From NCBI RefSeq assembly GCF_014202425.1, contig NZ_JACHGT010000001.1, positions 103,160 to 167,159 of the forward strand: DNA of 64,000 bases, given 5' to 3'. Of this stretch, positions 18,841 through 27,171 are shown piece after piece. The notes beneath the pieces were generated by a model. The model did not search any database, was not told where the DNA came from, and worked only from the letters and a program-made list of their open reading frames with translations. The translations under genes and the position numbers were made by a program. How positions within the stretch are numbered: the stretch's first letter is position 1; the number at the start of each line of letters is the position of its first letter. Source of the stretch: Phytomonospora endophytica (GTDB lineage: Bacteria; Actinomycetota; Actinomycetes; Mycobacteriales; Micromonosporaceae).

Positions 18841-18960
18841 GTCCACCCCACTATTTCCGATGCCGTGACGGATGGCGAGTGTAACCAGCGGCGTCGAGAG
18901 CGTGGGGGCGGCGGATCGAAGGACGTCGAAGGCCGACCGTTCGGTCAGCGGGGGAGACTC

Positions 18961-19104
18961 AGGCGTTCAGCATGCTGTGCTGTTTGCTTCATGCTGAACG
19001 GGCGTGGTTACGCGCGATCCGTCTCAGGCGTTCAGCATGCTGTGCTGTTTGCTTCATGCTGAACGGGCGTGGTTACGCGCGATCCGTCTCAGGCGTTCAG
19101 CATG
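18961..19104. repeat. 65-bp direct repeat (two full copies and the start of a third) at the haemoglobin 3' end
   Basis: Units begin at 18961, 19026 and 19091 with identical spacing of 65 bp. Each of the first two contains an 11-bp inverted repeat CGTTCAGCATG / CATGCTGAACG around a 15-nt loop (18964-18974 with 18990-19000, and the same +65). The third unit is only the first ~14 bp and coincides with the last codons of the haemoglobin gene, so the array is a duplication of the gene's 3' end and following spacer. The hairpins could act as terminators for the minus-strand gene. Confidence 0.9.
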
Positions 19105-19508
19105 AAGTGCGCCGCGCGCTCCAGGTACTCCCACAGCGGCTGCTCCAGCTCGTCGGGGAGATCGAGCGAGTCGACGGCCGTGCGCATGTGCTTCAGCCAC
19201 GCGTCGCGGGCGGCGGCGTCGACCTTGAAGGGCGCGTGCCGCATGCGCAGCCGCGGGTGCCCCCGCTCGTCGGAGTACGTGTGCGGCCCGCCCCAGTACT
19301 GCTCCAGGAACAGCTGGAAACGCCGCGCCGCAGGACCGAGGTCCTCCTCGGGGTACATGGGCCGCAGCAGCGGGTCGGTGGCCACGCCCTCGTAGAAGAC
19401 GGTCACCAGACGCTCGAACGTCGCCGAACCGCCGACCGCCTCGAAAAAGCTGGTGGGGACGGGTGTGTTCGTCAACGAGAGCTTCGACTGCTCGGGCACG
19501 TGTGTCAT
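19089..19508 (-). CDS. Truncated haemoglobin, group II (HbO type)
   Basis: 139 residues, a 2-on-2 globin. The sequence shows the B-helix FYEGVA with the distal Tyr, the segment PLLRPMYPEEDLGPA, QYWGGP, the proximal His in LRMRHAPF, and the group II Trp in DAWLKHM. Such proteins bind O2 and detoxify peroxide or nitric oxide in actinobacteria. GGCAGG sits directly before the ATG at 19508. It lies 52 bp downstream of the MFS gene on the same strand. Its last codons form part of the 65-bp repeat. Confidence 0.92.
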   Translation of the reverse strand: MTHVPEQSKLSLTNTPVPTSFFEAVGGSATFERLVTVFYEGVATDPLLRPMYPEEDLGPAARRFQLFLEQYWGGPHTYSDERGHPRLRMRHAPFKVDAAARDAWLKHMRTAVDSLDLPDELEQPLWEYLERAAHFMLNA

Positions 19509-19560
19509 CCTGCCAGTGGTCGCGTGGTCATGGAATCCAAGGCGGCGCCCGTCACATTTT

Positions 19561-20901
19561 CTAGGCGTCGGCCTTGGCGGCGTCGGGGCGACCCAGGGGC
19601 GAAGGCTTCGGCTCCGCCTCCTTGACTTCGGCGGGCTCGGCCGGTTTCTCCGCGGCCTGCGGCTTGGCCGCCGCGGTCGCTTCCTCAATGGTGCGCGCAG
19701 AGGGCCATGTGAGCACAAGCAGACCGACGAGGATCACACCGGCGATTCCCCACAGACCCACCGTCTGGGCCATCGACAGGGACGTATTGGCCACCGCGCC
19801 GACGATCAGGACCGCCGCGCCCTGCGTGAGCATCAGCCCGGTCTGCATGACGCCGAAGGCGCGCGCCCGGAAGTTGCCCGGGACGGCCTGAACGAACAGT
19901 CCGTTGAGCGCGATGAGGATCCCGACCACGAAGTTCACCAGCAGGTTCAGCGCGAAGACGATCTCGACGCGCGGGCCCAGCAGCGCCGGGATCAGCAGCA
20001 GCGGGGCCGCGATCGCCAGCGGCCGGATGAGCTTGAGACGGACCGAGGGCTTCAGGAAACGCCCGATGATCAGGGACCCGAGCGCCGCACCGACGGGCGC
20101 CGCGGCCATGATCGCGCCCTGCATGAGCGAACCGCCGCCGAGCTCGGAGGCCCAGGCGGGTGCCGCGGCCTCGGGTACGACCGTGAAGGCCACCAGGACG
20201 AACACGAGCAGCGCGATCGACCGCAGGACCCGGTCGCTGAACACCAGCCGCACGCCCTCACCGGTCTCGCGCAGGAGGTTGCGCCGGACGTTGTCGGCGC
20301 CCTCCGCGGGCCGGGTGGCGACGAAGCCCCAGATGAGCAGCGCCGAGATCCCGAAGGTCCCGGCGTCGACGAGGAGGGCGAGACTCGCGTTGACCGCGGC
20401 GAGGGCACCACCCAGGAAGTAGCCGGAGAGCAGCGCGATCTGGCGCGTCATCCCCCCGACCGAGAGCGCGACCACGTACCGGTCGCCTTCGAGCACCTGC
20501 GGCAGGATCGCCGACCGGGCCGAGCGTTCGGCCGGGGTCACCATCGCCACGCAGAACAGCAGCGTCAGCATCGACCACAGGGGCATGCCGGGCACGGCGA
20601 TCACGCCGATGAGGCACATCCGCAGCACGTCGGCGGTGATGATCGTGCGGCGGTAGGGATAGCGCTCGGCCAGCGCCGACAGGATCGGCGCGCCGAGAAG
20701 GTAGGGGGCGTAGCTGACCGCGAAGGTCGCCGCCGTCAGCAGCGTGTCGCTGGTCTGCTGCCAGACCAGGAACGTGACCGCGACGCGGGCGAGCATGTCG
20801 CCGAGGACGGACACGGTGTCGGAGAGGAACAGTGCCCGGTACTCGCGTACGGAGAAGATCTCACCGAAGGTGGCCGTACGGTCCCGTTGCCCTTCAGACA
20901 C
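19561..20901 (-). CDS. MFS transporter
   Basis: 446 residues with about 12 hydrophobic segments, of the MFS type with an N-terminal soluble stretch (ATFGEIFSVREYRALFLSD) and the loop ALAERYPYRRTI between TM2 and TM3. The final ~35 residues are Lys/Glu/Ala-rich. The GTG at 20901 follows GGAAAGG at moderate distance; an ATG at 20946 and a longer frame from 20970 are alternatives, so the start is uncertain. Substrate unknown. The haemoglobin gene follows it closely. Confidence 0.8.
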   Translation of the reverse strand: MSEGQRDRTATFGEIFSVREYRALFLSDTVSVLGDMLARVAVTFLVWQQTSDTLLTAATFAVSYAPYLLGAPILSALAERYPYRRTIITADVLRMCLIGVIAVPGMPLWSMLTLLFCVAMVTPAERSARSAILPQVLEGDRYVVALSVGGMTRQIALLSGYFLGGALAAVNASLALLVDAGTFGISALLIWGFVATRPAEGADNVRRNLLRETGEGVRLVFSDRVLRSIALLVFVLVAFTVVPEAAAPAWASELGGGSLMQGAIMAAAPVGAALGSLIIGRFLKPSVRLKLIRPLAIAAPLLLIPALLGPRVEIVFALNLLVNFVVGILIALNGLFVQAVPGNFRARAFGVMQTGLMLTQGAAVLIVGAVANTSLSMAQTVGLWGIAGVILVGLLVLTWPSARTIEEATAAAKPQAAEKPAEPAEVKEAEPKPSPLGRPDAAKADA

Positions 20902-21037
20902 CCTGGCTTCGCCTTTCCCGACTTCGATGCGGATCACCGGCCACATCGGACTTACGCCATGGGCCGACATACTTTCGTCACACGAGTCTGCCCTATCGGC
21001 TGATGTCTTGGGTAGTGCGGGGACCGATCTGCCGCCT

Positions 21038-21073
21038 AAAAAATCGCCAATAGTCTGACTTCTGACGATTTTT
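21038..21073 (-). terminator. AT-rich hairpin, probable terminator of the MscS gene
   Basis: AAAAATCG and CGATTTTT (21039-21046 with 21066-21073) form an 8-bp stem. On the minus strand the second arm runs into a T6 stretch. It lies 8 bp past the MscS stop and is markedly AT-rich for this genome. Confidence 0.5.
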
Positions 21074-21080
21074 GGAGCAC

Positions 21081-22088
21081 CTATTTGACCGGAGCGTTAC
21101 CACCGGACCGGTTCTGGAACTGTGCGTCGGTGAGACCGGAGGCGATCCCGGCGGCCCGCAGCGCCTCGCTGATCCGGCCCCGCAGTTCGCGGCCGAGCGC
21201 CCACTGCGAGTCCGGGTCGGTCTTGACGCTCACCCGGAGGTTCGTCGCCATCGCCGTCATGCTCTCGACACCGAGCATCTCGGGCTCGGCGAGCATGACC
21301 CGCGACCAGCGGTCCTCGTCGGTCATCGCGTTCAGGACACCGGAAAGGGCCGCGCCGGCCTCCTCCACGCTCTCCGAGGGCGCGATCGGCACGTCGATGA
21401 TCACCATCGCCCAGCCCTGGCTCATGTTTCCCACGCGGATGATCTCCCCGTTGCGGACGTACCAGAGCGAACCCTTCGCGTCCCGGATCGTGGTCACCCG
21501 CAGCCCGACCGCCTCGACCGTCCCGCTCGCCTCGCCGAGGTCGACGACGTCGCCGACGCCGTACTGGTCCTCCAGCAGCATGAACATGCCCGAGATGATG
21601 TCCTTGACCAGAGCCTGCGCCCCGAAACCGATCGCGAGACCGGCGATCCCCGCGCTGGCCAGCAGCGGACCGAGGTTGATGTTGAACTCGGCCAGGATCA
21701 GCATGAACATGATCGTGAAGACCACGCCGGTCACCAGCGAGCGCAGCACCGATCCCAGGGCCCGGGAGCGCTGGCGGCGGCGCTCACCGACGATGCTGGC
21801 CGGGTCGCCGAGGACGTTGGGCACCTTCTCCTTGAGGGGCCGCAGGATCCCCGGCGACTTGCCCTCTCCGTTCGCCCTGGTCATGCGGGTGATCGCGCGG
21901 GTGATCAGGTTCCGCGCGACCAGGCAGAGCACGATGATGAGCAGGATGCGCAGGGGCTTGACGAGGAACTCGCTCGACTCGGCCAGCCACGCGTTGCTCG
22001 TCCAGTTCCAGATGAGCCCACAGGCCGAGCCGGAGTCGGTGCTGGCGACGCAGGCCGGGGGATCTTTGGTGATCAAGGTGATGGACAC
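21081..22088 (-). CDS. MscS-family mechanosensitive ion channel
   Basis: 335 residues. Three hydrophobic segments: the first in the N-terminal third (KPLRILLIIVLCLVARNLI), then VVFTIMFMLILAEFNI, then the pore helix ASAGIAGLAIGFGAQALVKD typical of MscS TM3. The beta domain follows (LEDQYGVGDVVDLG, GTVEAVGLRVTTIRD, GSLWYVRNGEI) and then the C-terminal alpha/beta domain. It releases solutes on hypo-osmotic shock. The GTG at 22088 is preceded by GGTAGGA. It faces away from the HNH gene across a 280-bp intergenic region in which I see no other gene. Confidence 0.92.
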   Translation of the reverse strand: MSITLITKDPPACVASTDSGSACGLIWNWTSNAWLAESSEFLVKPLRILLIIVLCLVARNLITRAITRMTRANGEGKSPGILRPLKEKVPNVLGDPASIVGERRRQRSRALGSVLRSLVTGVVFTIMFMLILAEFNINLGPLLASAGIAGLAIGFGAQALVKDIISGMFMLLEDQYGVGDVVDLGEASGTVEAVGLRVTTIRDAKGSLWYVRNGEIIRVGNMSQGWAMVIIDVPIAPSESVEEAGAALSGVLNAMTDEDRWSRVMLAEPEMLGVESMTAMATNLRVSVKTDPDSQWALGRELRGRISEALRAAGIASGLTDAQFQNRSGGNAPVK

Positions 22089-22368
22089 GCGTCTGTTCCT
22101 ACCTCACCCGTCCGGAGGCGTTCCAGGTGGGTGGCGGCGTCGGTGGGCCGTCTCGCACATGCCCTCGGGGACGGCGAACGCGGTCGTGCATCCGAGTGTC
22201 CCGGGCGGGAAACCCGGGCTCGGTATGAGGAGTCGCGGTGCCCGGCGGTCACCTCCCGGTCGTGTCGCCCCACCCGTGGACACCCGACGGATTCATATCG
22301 CTTGGTTAATGGGCATGCATTTGTTGTGCTCATGAGTAAGACTTGCAGCGGTAACAGGAGGTGAGGCG

Positions 22369-22908
22369 GTGAGTGGAACACACATACCGAGCCCGGGACC
22401 GGCGACCAATGGTCACGCCGCGCTGGTCCTGAACGCCACGTACGAGCCCCTGTGCGTGGTCTCGGTCAGGCGTGCCGCGGTGCTGCTTCTCTCCGAGAAG
22501 GCCGAGGCGATCACTCATGGGGAAGGGTTCCTGCAGAGCGCCCTCAAGACCATCCCCATTCCCTCGGTGGTCCGGCTCAACAGATACGTGAAGGTGCCGC
22601 ACCTGCGGAAGGTGAGCCTGTCCCGCAGGGCGATCTTCGCCCGTGACCGGTGGCGCTGCGCCTACTGCGCCGGCCCGGCCGAGACGATCGACCACGTCAT
22701 GCCACGCAGCCGCGGCGGCGGGCACGTGTGGGAGAACGTGGTGGCCGCGTGCGCGCGGTGCAACCACAAGAAGGGCGACAAGACCCCCAAGGAGATGGGC
22801 TGGCGGCTGGCCACCGCTCCGACGGTGCCGAAAGGCGCCGCGTGGCGGGTCCTGGGCCACCGCACGCCCGACCCCCGCTGGGAGTTGTGGTTAGGCAGCC
22901 GTAACTGA
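22369..22908 (+). CDS. HNH endonuclease family protein
   Basis: 179 residues. The N-terminal half carries ALVLNATYEPLCVVSVRRA and a helical segment. The HNH nuclease domain lies in the C-terminal half: CAYC zinc pair, ETIDHVMPRSRGGGHVWEN with the metal-binding DH and Asn, then CARCNHKKG for the second zinc pair. Stand-alone actinobacterial HNH proteins of this design are common, and their role in DNA metabolism is unresolved. The GTG at 22369 follows an ideal AGGAGGTGAG. A terminator follows at 22914. Confidence 0.9.
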   Translation: MSGTHIPSPGPATNGHAALVLNATYEPLCVVSVRRAAVLLLSEKAEAITHGEGFLQSALKTIPIPSVVRLNRYVKVPHLRKVSLSRRAIFARDRWRCAYCAGPAETIDHVMPRSRGGGHVWENVVAACARCNHKKGDKTPKEMGWRLATAPTVPKGAAWRVLGHRTPDPRWELWLGSRN

Positions 22909-22913
22909 GCCGG

Positions 22914-22939
22914 ACGCCCCTCACCGACGTGAGGGGCGT
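22914..22939. terminator. Terminator between convergent HNH and kynureninase genes
   Basis: An 11-bp stem (22914-22924 with 22929-22939), 4-nt loop and TTT tail on the plus strand, 5 bp after the HNH stop. Confidence 0.75.
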
Positions 22940-22948
22940 TTGCTCTGT

Positions 22949-24208
22949 TCAGGTCACGCGGCCCGGTACGGCGTCGAAGGTGAGGTGGCGTTCGCCGGCG
23001 ACCAGGTCCCGCAGCCGTGACAGTCCGGTGTGGACCTCGGCGAAGGTCGTGTACAGCGGGGCCAGGCCGAGACGGACGCGGTCGGGTGTCCGGTAGTCCG
23101 GGACGACCTTGGCGTCGCGCATGGCCTGGGCGATGCGCCAGGCATCGGGGTGGTGGACGGTCACGTGCCCTCCGCGGCGGTCGTCCTCGGCGGGCGTCGA
23201 GACGCTGAACCCCAGCGGTTCGAGCCACGACCGCGCCAGCCGCAGCGCGTAGGACGTCAGCAGCGTCGACTTCGCCCGGATCGCCGGCATCCCGGCCTCG
23301 GCGATGATCCGCGCGCCCTCCCGCACGGCGGTCACGCCGAGGACGGGCGGCGTGCCGACCTGGAAGCGCTCGATGCCGGGCGCGGGGTCGTAGTCGGCGC
23401 CCATCGCGAACTGGTCGCGCTGCCCGAACCAGCCCCAGATCGGCTGCCGCAGCGAACGCTGGAGCTCCTCACGGACGTACAGGAAGGCCGGGGCGCCCGG
23501 GCCGCCGTTGAGGTACTTGTAGGTGCAGCCGACGGCGAGGTCCACATCGCACTCGTTGAGGCCGACGGGGACGGCGCCCGCCGAGTGGCACAGGTCCCAC
23601 AGGGTGAGGACGCCGGCGCGGTGGGCGGCGGCGGTGATCGCGGCCATGTCGGCGATCGCGCCCGAGCGGTAGGAGACGTGCGACAGGCACAGCAGCGCGG
23701 TCCGGTCGTCGAGGGCCGCGGCCACGTCGGCGGCGTCGACACCGCGGTCGAGGTCGGTGGTCAGGGTCCGCAGTTCCAGGCCCCGCTGCGCGGCCAGGCC
23801 CTGGAGGATGTAGCGGTCGGTGGGGAAGTTGTCGTCGTCGGTGATGATCACCGAGCGGTGCGGGACGGCGTCGAGGGCGGCCGCCGCGAGCTTGTAGAGA
23901 TTCACGCTCGTCGAATCCGAGACGATCACCTCACCGGGCCGCGCGCCGACGATCTCGGTGGCGATCACGTCGCCGGTCTCGCGCGCGAGGTCGATCCAGT
24001 GGTCCCACGCGCCGATCAGCTCGCCGCTCCACTCCTCGTCGACGACGCGCTTGATCGCCTCGCGGGTCGCCTTGGGCGTGCGCCCGAGGGAGTTCCCGTC
24101 CAGGTAAATCACGTCGGGGTCGCCGACGACGAAGCGGTCCCGGAAGGAGGCCAGGGGGTCGGCGGCGTCGAGCGCCGCCGCCTCGTCGAGGGGGTGATCC
24201 ATCGCCAT
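22949..24208 (-). CDS. kynU: Kynureninase
   Basis: 419 residues, a PLP-dependent fold-type I enzyme. It cleaves kynurenine to anthranilate and alanine (or 3-hydroxykynurenine to 3-hydroxyanthranilate) in tryptophan degradation. Typical motifs: IYLDGNSLGRTPK, SDSTSVNLYKL, WDLCHSAGAVPV, the PLP-Lys region GCTYKYLNGGPGAPAF, and GIERFQVGTPPVLG. No other kynurenine-pathway gene is adjacent. The ATG at 24208 (or 24202) lacks a Shine-Dalgarno; TCATAT ends 5 nt before it, so the mRNA may be leaderless. Confidence 0.93.
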   Translation of the reverse strand: MAMDHPLDEAAALDAADPLASFRDRFVVGDPDVIYLDGNSLGRTPKATREAIKRVVDEEWSGELIGAWDHWIDLARETGDVIATEIVGARPGEVIVSDSTSVNLYKLAAAALDAVPHRSVIITDDDNFPTDRYILQGLAAQRGLELRTLTTDLDRGVDAADVAAALDDRTALLCLSHVSYRSGAIADMAAITAAAHRAGVLTLWDLCHSAGAVPVGLNECDVDLAVGCTYKYLNGGPGAPAFLYVREELQRSLRQPIWGWFGQRDQFAMGADYDPAPGIERFQVGTPPVLGVTAVREGARIIAEAGMPAIRAKSTLLTSYALRLARSWLEPLGFSVSTPAEDDRRGGHVTVHHPDAWRIAQAMRDAKVVPDYRTPDRVRLGLAPLYTTFAEVHTGLSRLRDLVAGERHLTFDAVPGRVT

Positions 24209-24310
24209 GACGAATATGAGAGCAGATCGCCACCCTGCCGATGTCGGCGAGGCGGCTTCGATTACGGTTAGCTCGGCAGTTTGGACAATCCATCATCGTC
24301 GAGGCCACAC

Positions 24311-24607
24311 ATGACAGTCCTGGAAGCAGTGCTGGTATTCGCCGGCATCCCACTCGCAGTGGTCCTGATCATCGTCGGGCTGGTCTACGGCCCGAGCACC
24401 GGCTCGAAGTCGCGCCGGTACCGGCCGGGACGCCCGTTCACGTTCACCCCGGTGTGGTTCCTGGCACGCCCGGAGGAGATGTCCCTGACCAGCGCGGGCA
24501 CCGATGTGCTCCCCGCGAGCGTCAAGGCCCTGCCGGCGGGTGAGGACGCGGAGCTGACCGGTCTGGTCACCGCGACGGTCAAGGGAGGCGCAAGTGGCAG
24601 CTGGTGA
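24311..24607 (+). CDS. Small single-pass membrane protein, resembling the oxidase accessory protein CtaJ
   Basis: 98 residues. One N-terminal membrane helix (VLEAVLVFAGIPLAVVLIIV) is followed by a short basic Pro/Arg segment and RPFTFTPVWFLARPEEM. A small one-helix protein followed by a DUF5130-type protein resembles a pair reported as accessory subunits of the mycobacterial aa3 oxidase; I recall this from family knowledge and cannot test it here. Its 3' end overlaps the next gene by 14 bp, which implies coupled translation. The ATG at 24311 was preferred to one at 24281 because the helix follows at once. Confidence 0.6.
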   Translation: MTVLEAVLVFAGIPLAVVLIIVGLVYGPSTGSKSRRYRPGRPFTFTPVWFLARPEEMSLTSAGTDVLPASVKALPAGEDAELTGLVTATVKGGASGSW

Positions 24608-25031
24608 ACTCGCCGTCCGCGAGGAGTCGCACGCGACGCCGCCCGTCACGGCCCCCGTGCCGCGCCCGGACGTGCTGGACGGCCCCTTCACGACTCGTCA
24701 GCTCCTCCGCATCGACGAGGCCCTGCGTCTCGCCGAGCGCACCGCCGAGACGCTGACCTTCAGCGTCTACGTCGGGCCGCTGCACGAGCCGACCACCGGT
24801 GCCGCCCGCAAGCTGCACGACCAGCTCCCGTCGCCGGAGGACTCGGTGCTCATCGCCGTGTCGCCCGAGCAGCGCAAGCTGGAGATCGTCACCGGCACGC
24901 AGGCCGCCAAGCTGATCCCGGACCGCTCCGCGGCCCTGGCCGCGCTGTCGATGACCGCGGCCTTCGGCGGCGGCGACCTGACCGGCGGCATCGTCACCGG
25001 TCTGCGCATGCTCGCCGACCAGGCCAGCTAA
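24594..25031 (+). CDS. DUF5130-type protein (TPM-like fold)
   Basis: 145 residues, no membrane segment. The core (SFSVYVGPLHEPTTGAARKL-like strand-helix, SVLIAVSPEQRKLEIVTGTQ, and a Gly-rich C-terminal helix FGGGDLTGGIVTGLRML) resembles TPM/DUF5130 proteins. It begins at a GTG with AAGGGAGG upstream, inside the last codons of the one-helix protein. Association with the respiratory chain is inferred only from the pair structure. Confidence 0.6.
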   Translation: MAAGELAVREESHATPPVTAPVPRPDVLDGPFTTRQLLRIDEALRLAERTAETLTFSVYVGPLHEPTTGAARKLHDQLPSPEDSVLIAVSPEQRKLEIVTGTQAAKLIPDRSAALAALSMTAAFGGGDLTGGIVTGLRMLADQAS

Positions 25032-25040
25032 GACGTTTCA

Positions 25041-25076
25041 CGAACGGCCCCGGCTCGCGTGAGCCGGGGCCGTTCG
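25041..25076. terminator. Strong bidirectional terminator
   Basis: A 16-bp perfect stem (25041-25056 with 25061-25076) with a 4-nt loop lies between the convergent DUF5130 gene and the response regulator gene. Confidence 0.8.
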
Positions 25077-25087
25077 CCGTTTCCTCG

Positions 25088-25726
25088 TCAGTCGACGAGT
25101 CCCGACTCCCACGCCCAGGCGGCGGTCTCGACCCGGTTGCGCAGGCCGAGCTTGCGCTGGATGCTCCCGAGGTGCGTCTTCACCGTCGAGATGGTGATGT
25201 GCAGCTGGGCGGCGATCTCGGTGTTCGTGCGGCCGCGCGCGACCAGGCGCACGAGGTCGAGTTCGCGCTCGGTGATGGGCAGGTCCCCGATGGGTTTCCT
25301 GGGCGTCGTGAGCTGCTCCAGCAGGCGGACCGTGATGGCCGGGGAGATCATCGCGTCCCCGGCGGCGGCCGCGCGGACGGCCTCGATGAGCAGCGTCGGG
25401 CCGCCGTCCTTGAGTAGGAAACCGCACGCGCCGCCGCGCAACGCGCCATAGACGTACTCGTCGTGGTCGAAGGTCGTCACGATGATCACCCGCAGCGGGG
25501 AGACCACGCCGGGTCCGGCGACCAGGCGCGTCGCCTCCAGGCCGTCCAGGCGGGGCATGCGGATGTCGAAGAGGCACACGTCCGGCTTGAGTCTGCGCGC
25601 GAGTTCGACCGCCTCCACACCGTCGGCGGCCTCCCCGATGACCTCCATGTCGGGCTGCGCGTTGAGGATCATCGCGAAACCGGTGCGCACCATCTGCTGG
25701 TCGTCGGCGATCAGAACCTTGATCAT
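25088..25726 (-). CDS. NarL/FixJ-family response regulator
   Basis: 212 residues. Receiver domain: IADDQQMVR acidic pocket, phospho-acceptor Asp in CLFDIRMPRLDG, conserved Thr in IVTTF and Lys in LLKD. LuxR-type HTH at the C-terminus (LPITERELDLVRLVARG, NTEIAAQLHITISTVKTHLG). The ATG overlaps the stop of the histidine kinase gene by 4 bp, so the two form a two-component system. The likely target is the divergent peptide-ABC-FtsX operon, as such systems often control adjacent transporters. Confidence 0.93.
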   Translation of the reverse strand: MIKVLIADDQQMVRTGFAMILNAQPDMEVIGEAADGVEAVELARRLKPDVCLFDIRMPRLDGLEATRLVAGPGVVSPLRVIIVTTFDHDEYVYGALRGGACGFLLKDGGPTLLIEAVRAAAAGDAMISPAITVRLLEQLTTPRKPIGDLPITERELDLVRLVARGRTNTEIAAQLHITISTVKTHLGSIQRKLGLRNRVETAAWAWESGLVD

Positions 25727-26910
25727 GCCCGCGATTGTCCCGCAGGCGGGCCGAGCGGCAGGACGGCGGCCACGCGCCACCCGCCACCGGGCTCGTGACC
25801 GGCCACAAAGGACCCGCCGAGGGCGTCGGCGCGCTCGCGCATGCCGGTGAGCCCGAAGCCGCCCGAGGGCGCGCGCGTGCGCCAGCGGGTCGAGGGCGTG
25901 CCGTCGTCGATGACCTCGACCCGGATCGCGCCGTCCATGGGGAGGATGCGCACGACGACACGGGTGACGGCGTTGCCGTGCTTGCGGACGTTGGTGAGGG
26001 CCTCGGTGACGACCCGGTTGACCGTCGAGGCGACCGCATAGGGCAGACCCGCGCTCCGGACGGCGGGATTGATCTCCAGACTCACCGGGGGACCGACCTT
26101 GTCGTACTCGGTGACCAGCCGTTCCAGCTCGCCCAGGCTCTCGGCGGGCGCCGTGGTCGTGGCCTCCTCCGAGCGCAGGACGCCCACGAGACGGCGCATG
26201 GAGGCGAGCGCCTCGACACCGCTGTGCTCGATGTCGCCGAACATACGCTCGTAGGTCTCCCGGTCCGGCTCGGTGGTCTGCGCGAGGAACCGTGCCGCCT
26301 GCGCCTGGACCACGATCCCGGTGATGTGGTGGGCGACGAAGTCGTGCAGGTCGCGGGCGAGTTCGAGGCGCTCGCCGCGTTTGGCGTCCTCGGTCCGGCG
26401 GCGGCGTTCGGTGTCGACACCGCGCAGGTAGAGGCCCGCGGCCAGGCACACCGCGGCCCAGCCGAAGCTGAGGGCGAGGAAGAAGGCGAGCGAGCTGCCG
26501 TCCAGTTCCCGCAGCGGCACCGCGATGCCGACTCCCGCGACGGCTACGGCGTAGGCGACGACGATGGAGCGGTCGAGCTCCCGGACGACCGCGAGCAGCA
26601 GCAGCGGCGTCCAGAACATGTCGGTGATGCTGTGGGTTTCGATCTCGCCGCCGAGGGCGATCATGAGCACGGTCGTGCCCCCCGACAGGGCGATCGCGAC
26701 CGGCGCCCAGAGCTGCAGCGGGCGCATCCAGAGGGTGACCAGGACGACGACGCCGCCGCTGGCGGTGATCAGCAGGTCCCACTCGATGGCGGCCGGGGAG
26801 GCCAGGCCGGCGAGCATCATGGTGCCGGCGATCCCGGTCGCGCAGAGGCGCAGGAGGATGCCCGCACAGGAGTGGATGCGCGGGGTGAGGCCGCGGAATT
26901 CGCCGATCAC
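25723..26910 (-). CDS. DesK/NarX-type sensor histidine kinase
   Basis: 395 residues. About six N-terminal membrane segments (from ILLRLCATGIAGTMMLAGLA to the AFFLALSFGWAAVCLAAGLY segment) lead into a HisKA_3 domain with the phospho-His in LELARDLHDFVAHHIT. The HATPase domain follows, with VVTEALTNVRKH (N box) and GGFGLTGMRERADALGG (G boxes). There is no large extracellular domain, as in intramembrane-sensing kinases. The GTG at 26910 was chosen because a TAATCT box ends 7 nt upstream (leaderless pattern) and the first helix follows. The ORF could extend to a TTG at 27018, but that would leave only 9 bp to the divergent gene. Confidence 0.9.
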   Translation of the reverse strand: MIGEFRGLTPRIHSCAGILLRLCATGIAGTMMLAGLASPAAIEWDLLITASGGVVVLVTLWMRPLQLWAPVAIALSGGTTVLMIALGGEIETHSITDMFWTPLLLLAVVRELDRSIVVAYAVAVAGVGIAVPLRELDGSSLAFFLALSFGWAAVCLAAGLYLRGVDTERRRRTEDAKRGERLELARDLHDFVAHHITGIVVQAQAARFLAQTTEPDRETYERMFGDIEHSGVEALASMRRLVGVLRSEEATTTAPAESLGELERLVTEYDKVGPPVSLEINPAVRSAGLPYAVASTVNRVVTEALTNVRKHGNAVTRVVVRILPMDGAIRVEVIDDGTPSTRWRTRAPSGGFGLTGMRERADALGGSFVAGHEPGGGWRVAAVLPLGPPAGQSRA

Positions 26911-26917
26911 CTGGCCG

Positions 26918-26923
26918 AGATTA
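26918..26923 (-). promoter_or_regulatory. Putative leaderless -10 box of the two-component operon
   Basis: TAATCT on the minus strand, 7 nt before the GTG at 26910. No Shine-Dalgarno is present. Confidence 0.4.
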
Positions 26924-27027
26924 CGTGGCGTGCGGGAGACGGCATCGAACTTTCGGCCGAGGCCGGGGCGCCATGACCGGTCTCTGGTCCGATGTCCCGG
27001 ACCCGGTCTCGGCCGCAATCTCGAAGC

Positions 27028-27171
27028 ATGACAGCTCTCTTCCAGATAGTCGTTCCCGTCGTCGCGCTTCTCGGGGTGGTCGCCTTCATCGGCGGTGGCA
27101 TCCTGCTTCCACTTTTCGAGATCCAGGAAGAGCGCGACGCGAAGGCTTCGGCGCGCAAGGTCGCCCGGTGA
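27028..27171 (+). CDS. 47-residue single-pass membrane peptide
   Basis: The peptide MTALFQIVVPVVALLGVV continues with AFIGGGILLPLF, one membrane helix, and then a charged tail (EIQEERDAKASARKVAR). The frame ends in a TGA that overlaps the GTG start of the ABC ATPase by 4 bp (27168-27171), strong evidence that it is translated and coupled to the transporter. No Shine-Dalgarno is seen. CAATCT ends 6 nt before the ATG, which would fit a leaderless start. It could be a small transporter subunit or a regulator of the divergent histidine kinase; I do not recognise a family. Confidence 0.6.
   Translation: MTALFQIVVPVVALLGVVAFIGGGILLPLFEIQEERDAKASARKVAR

Noticed and set aside
18972-19625. Plus-strand gene of 217 residues including a duplicated Cys-rich N-terminus
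   Set aside because: The duplicated segment is the 65-bp non-coding repeat, and the rest is antisense to the haemoglobin gene, which has diagnostic haem-binding residues.
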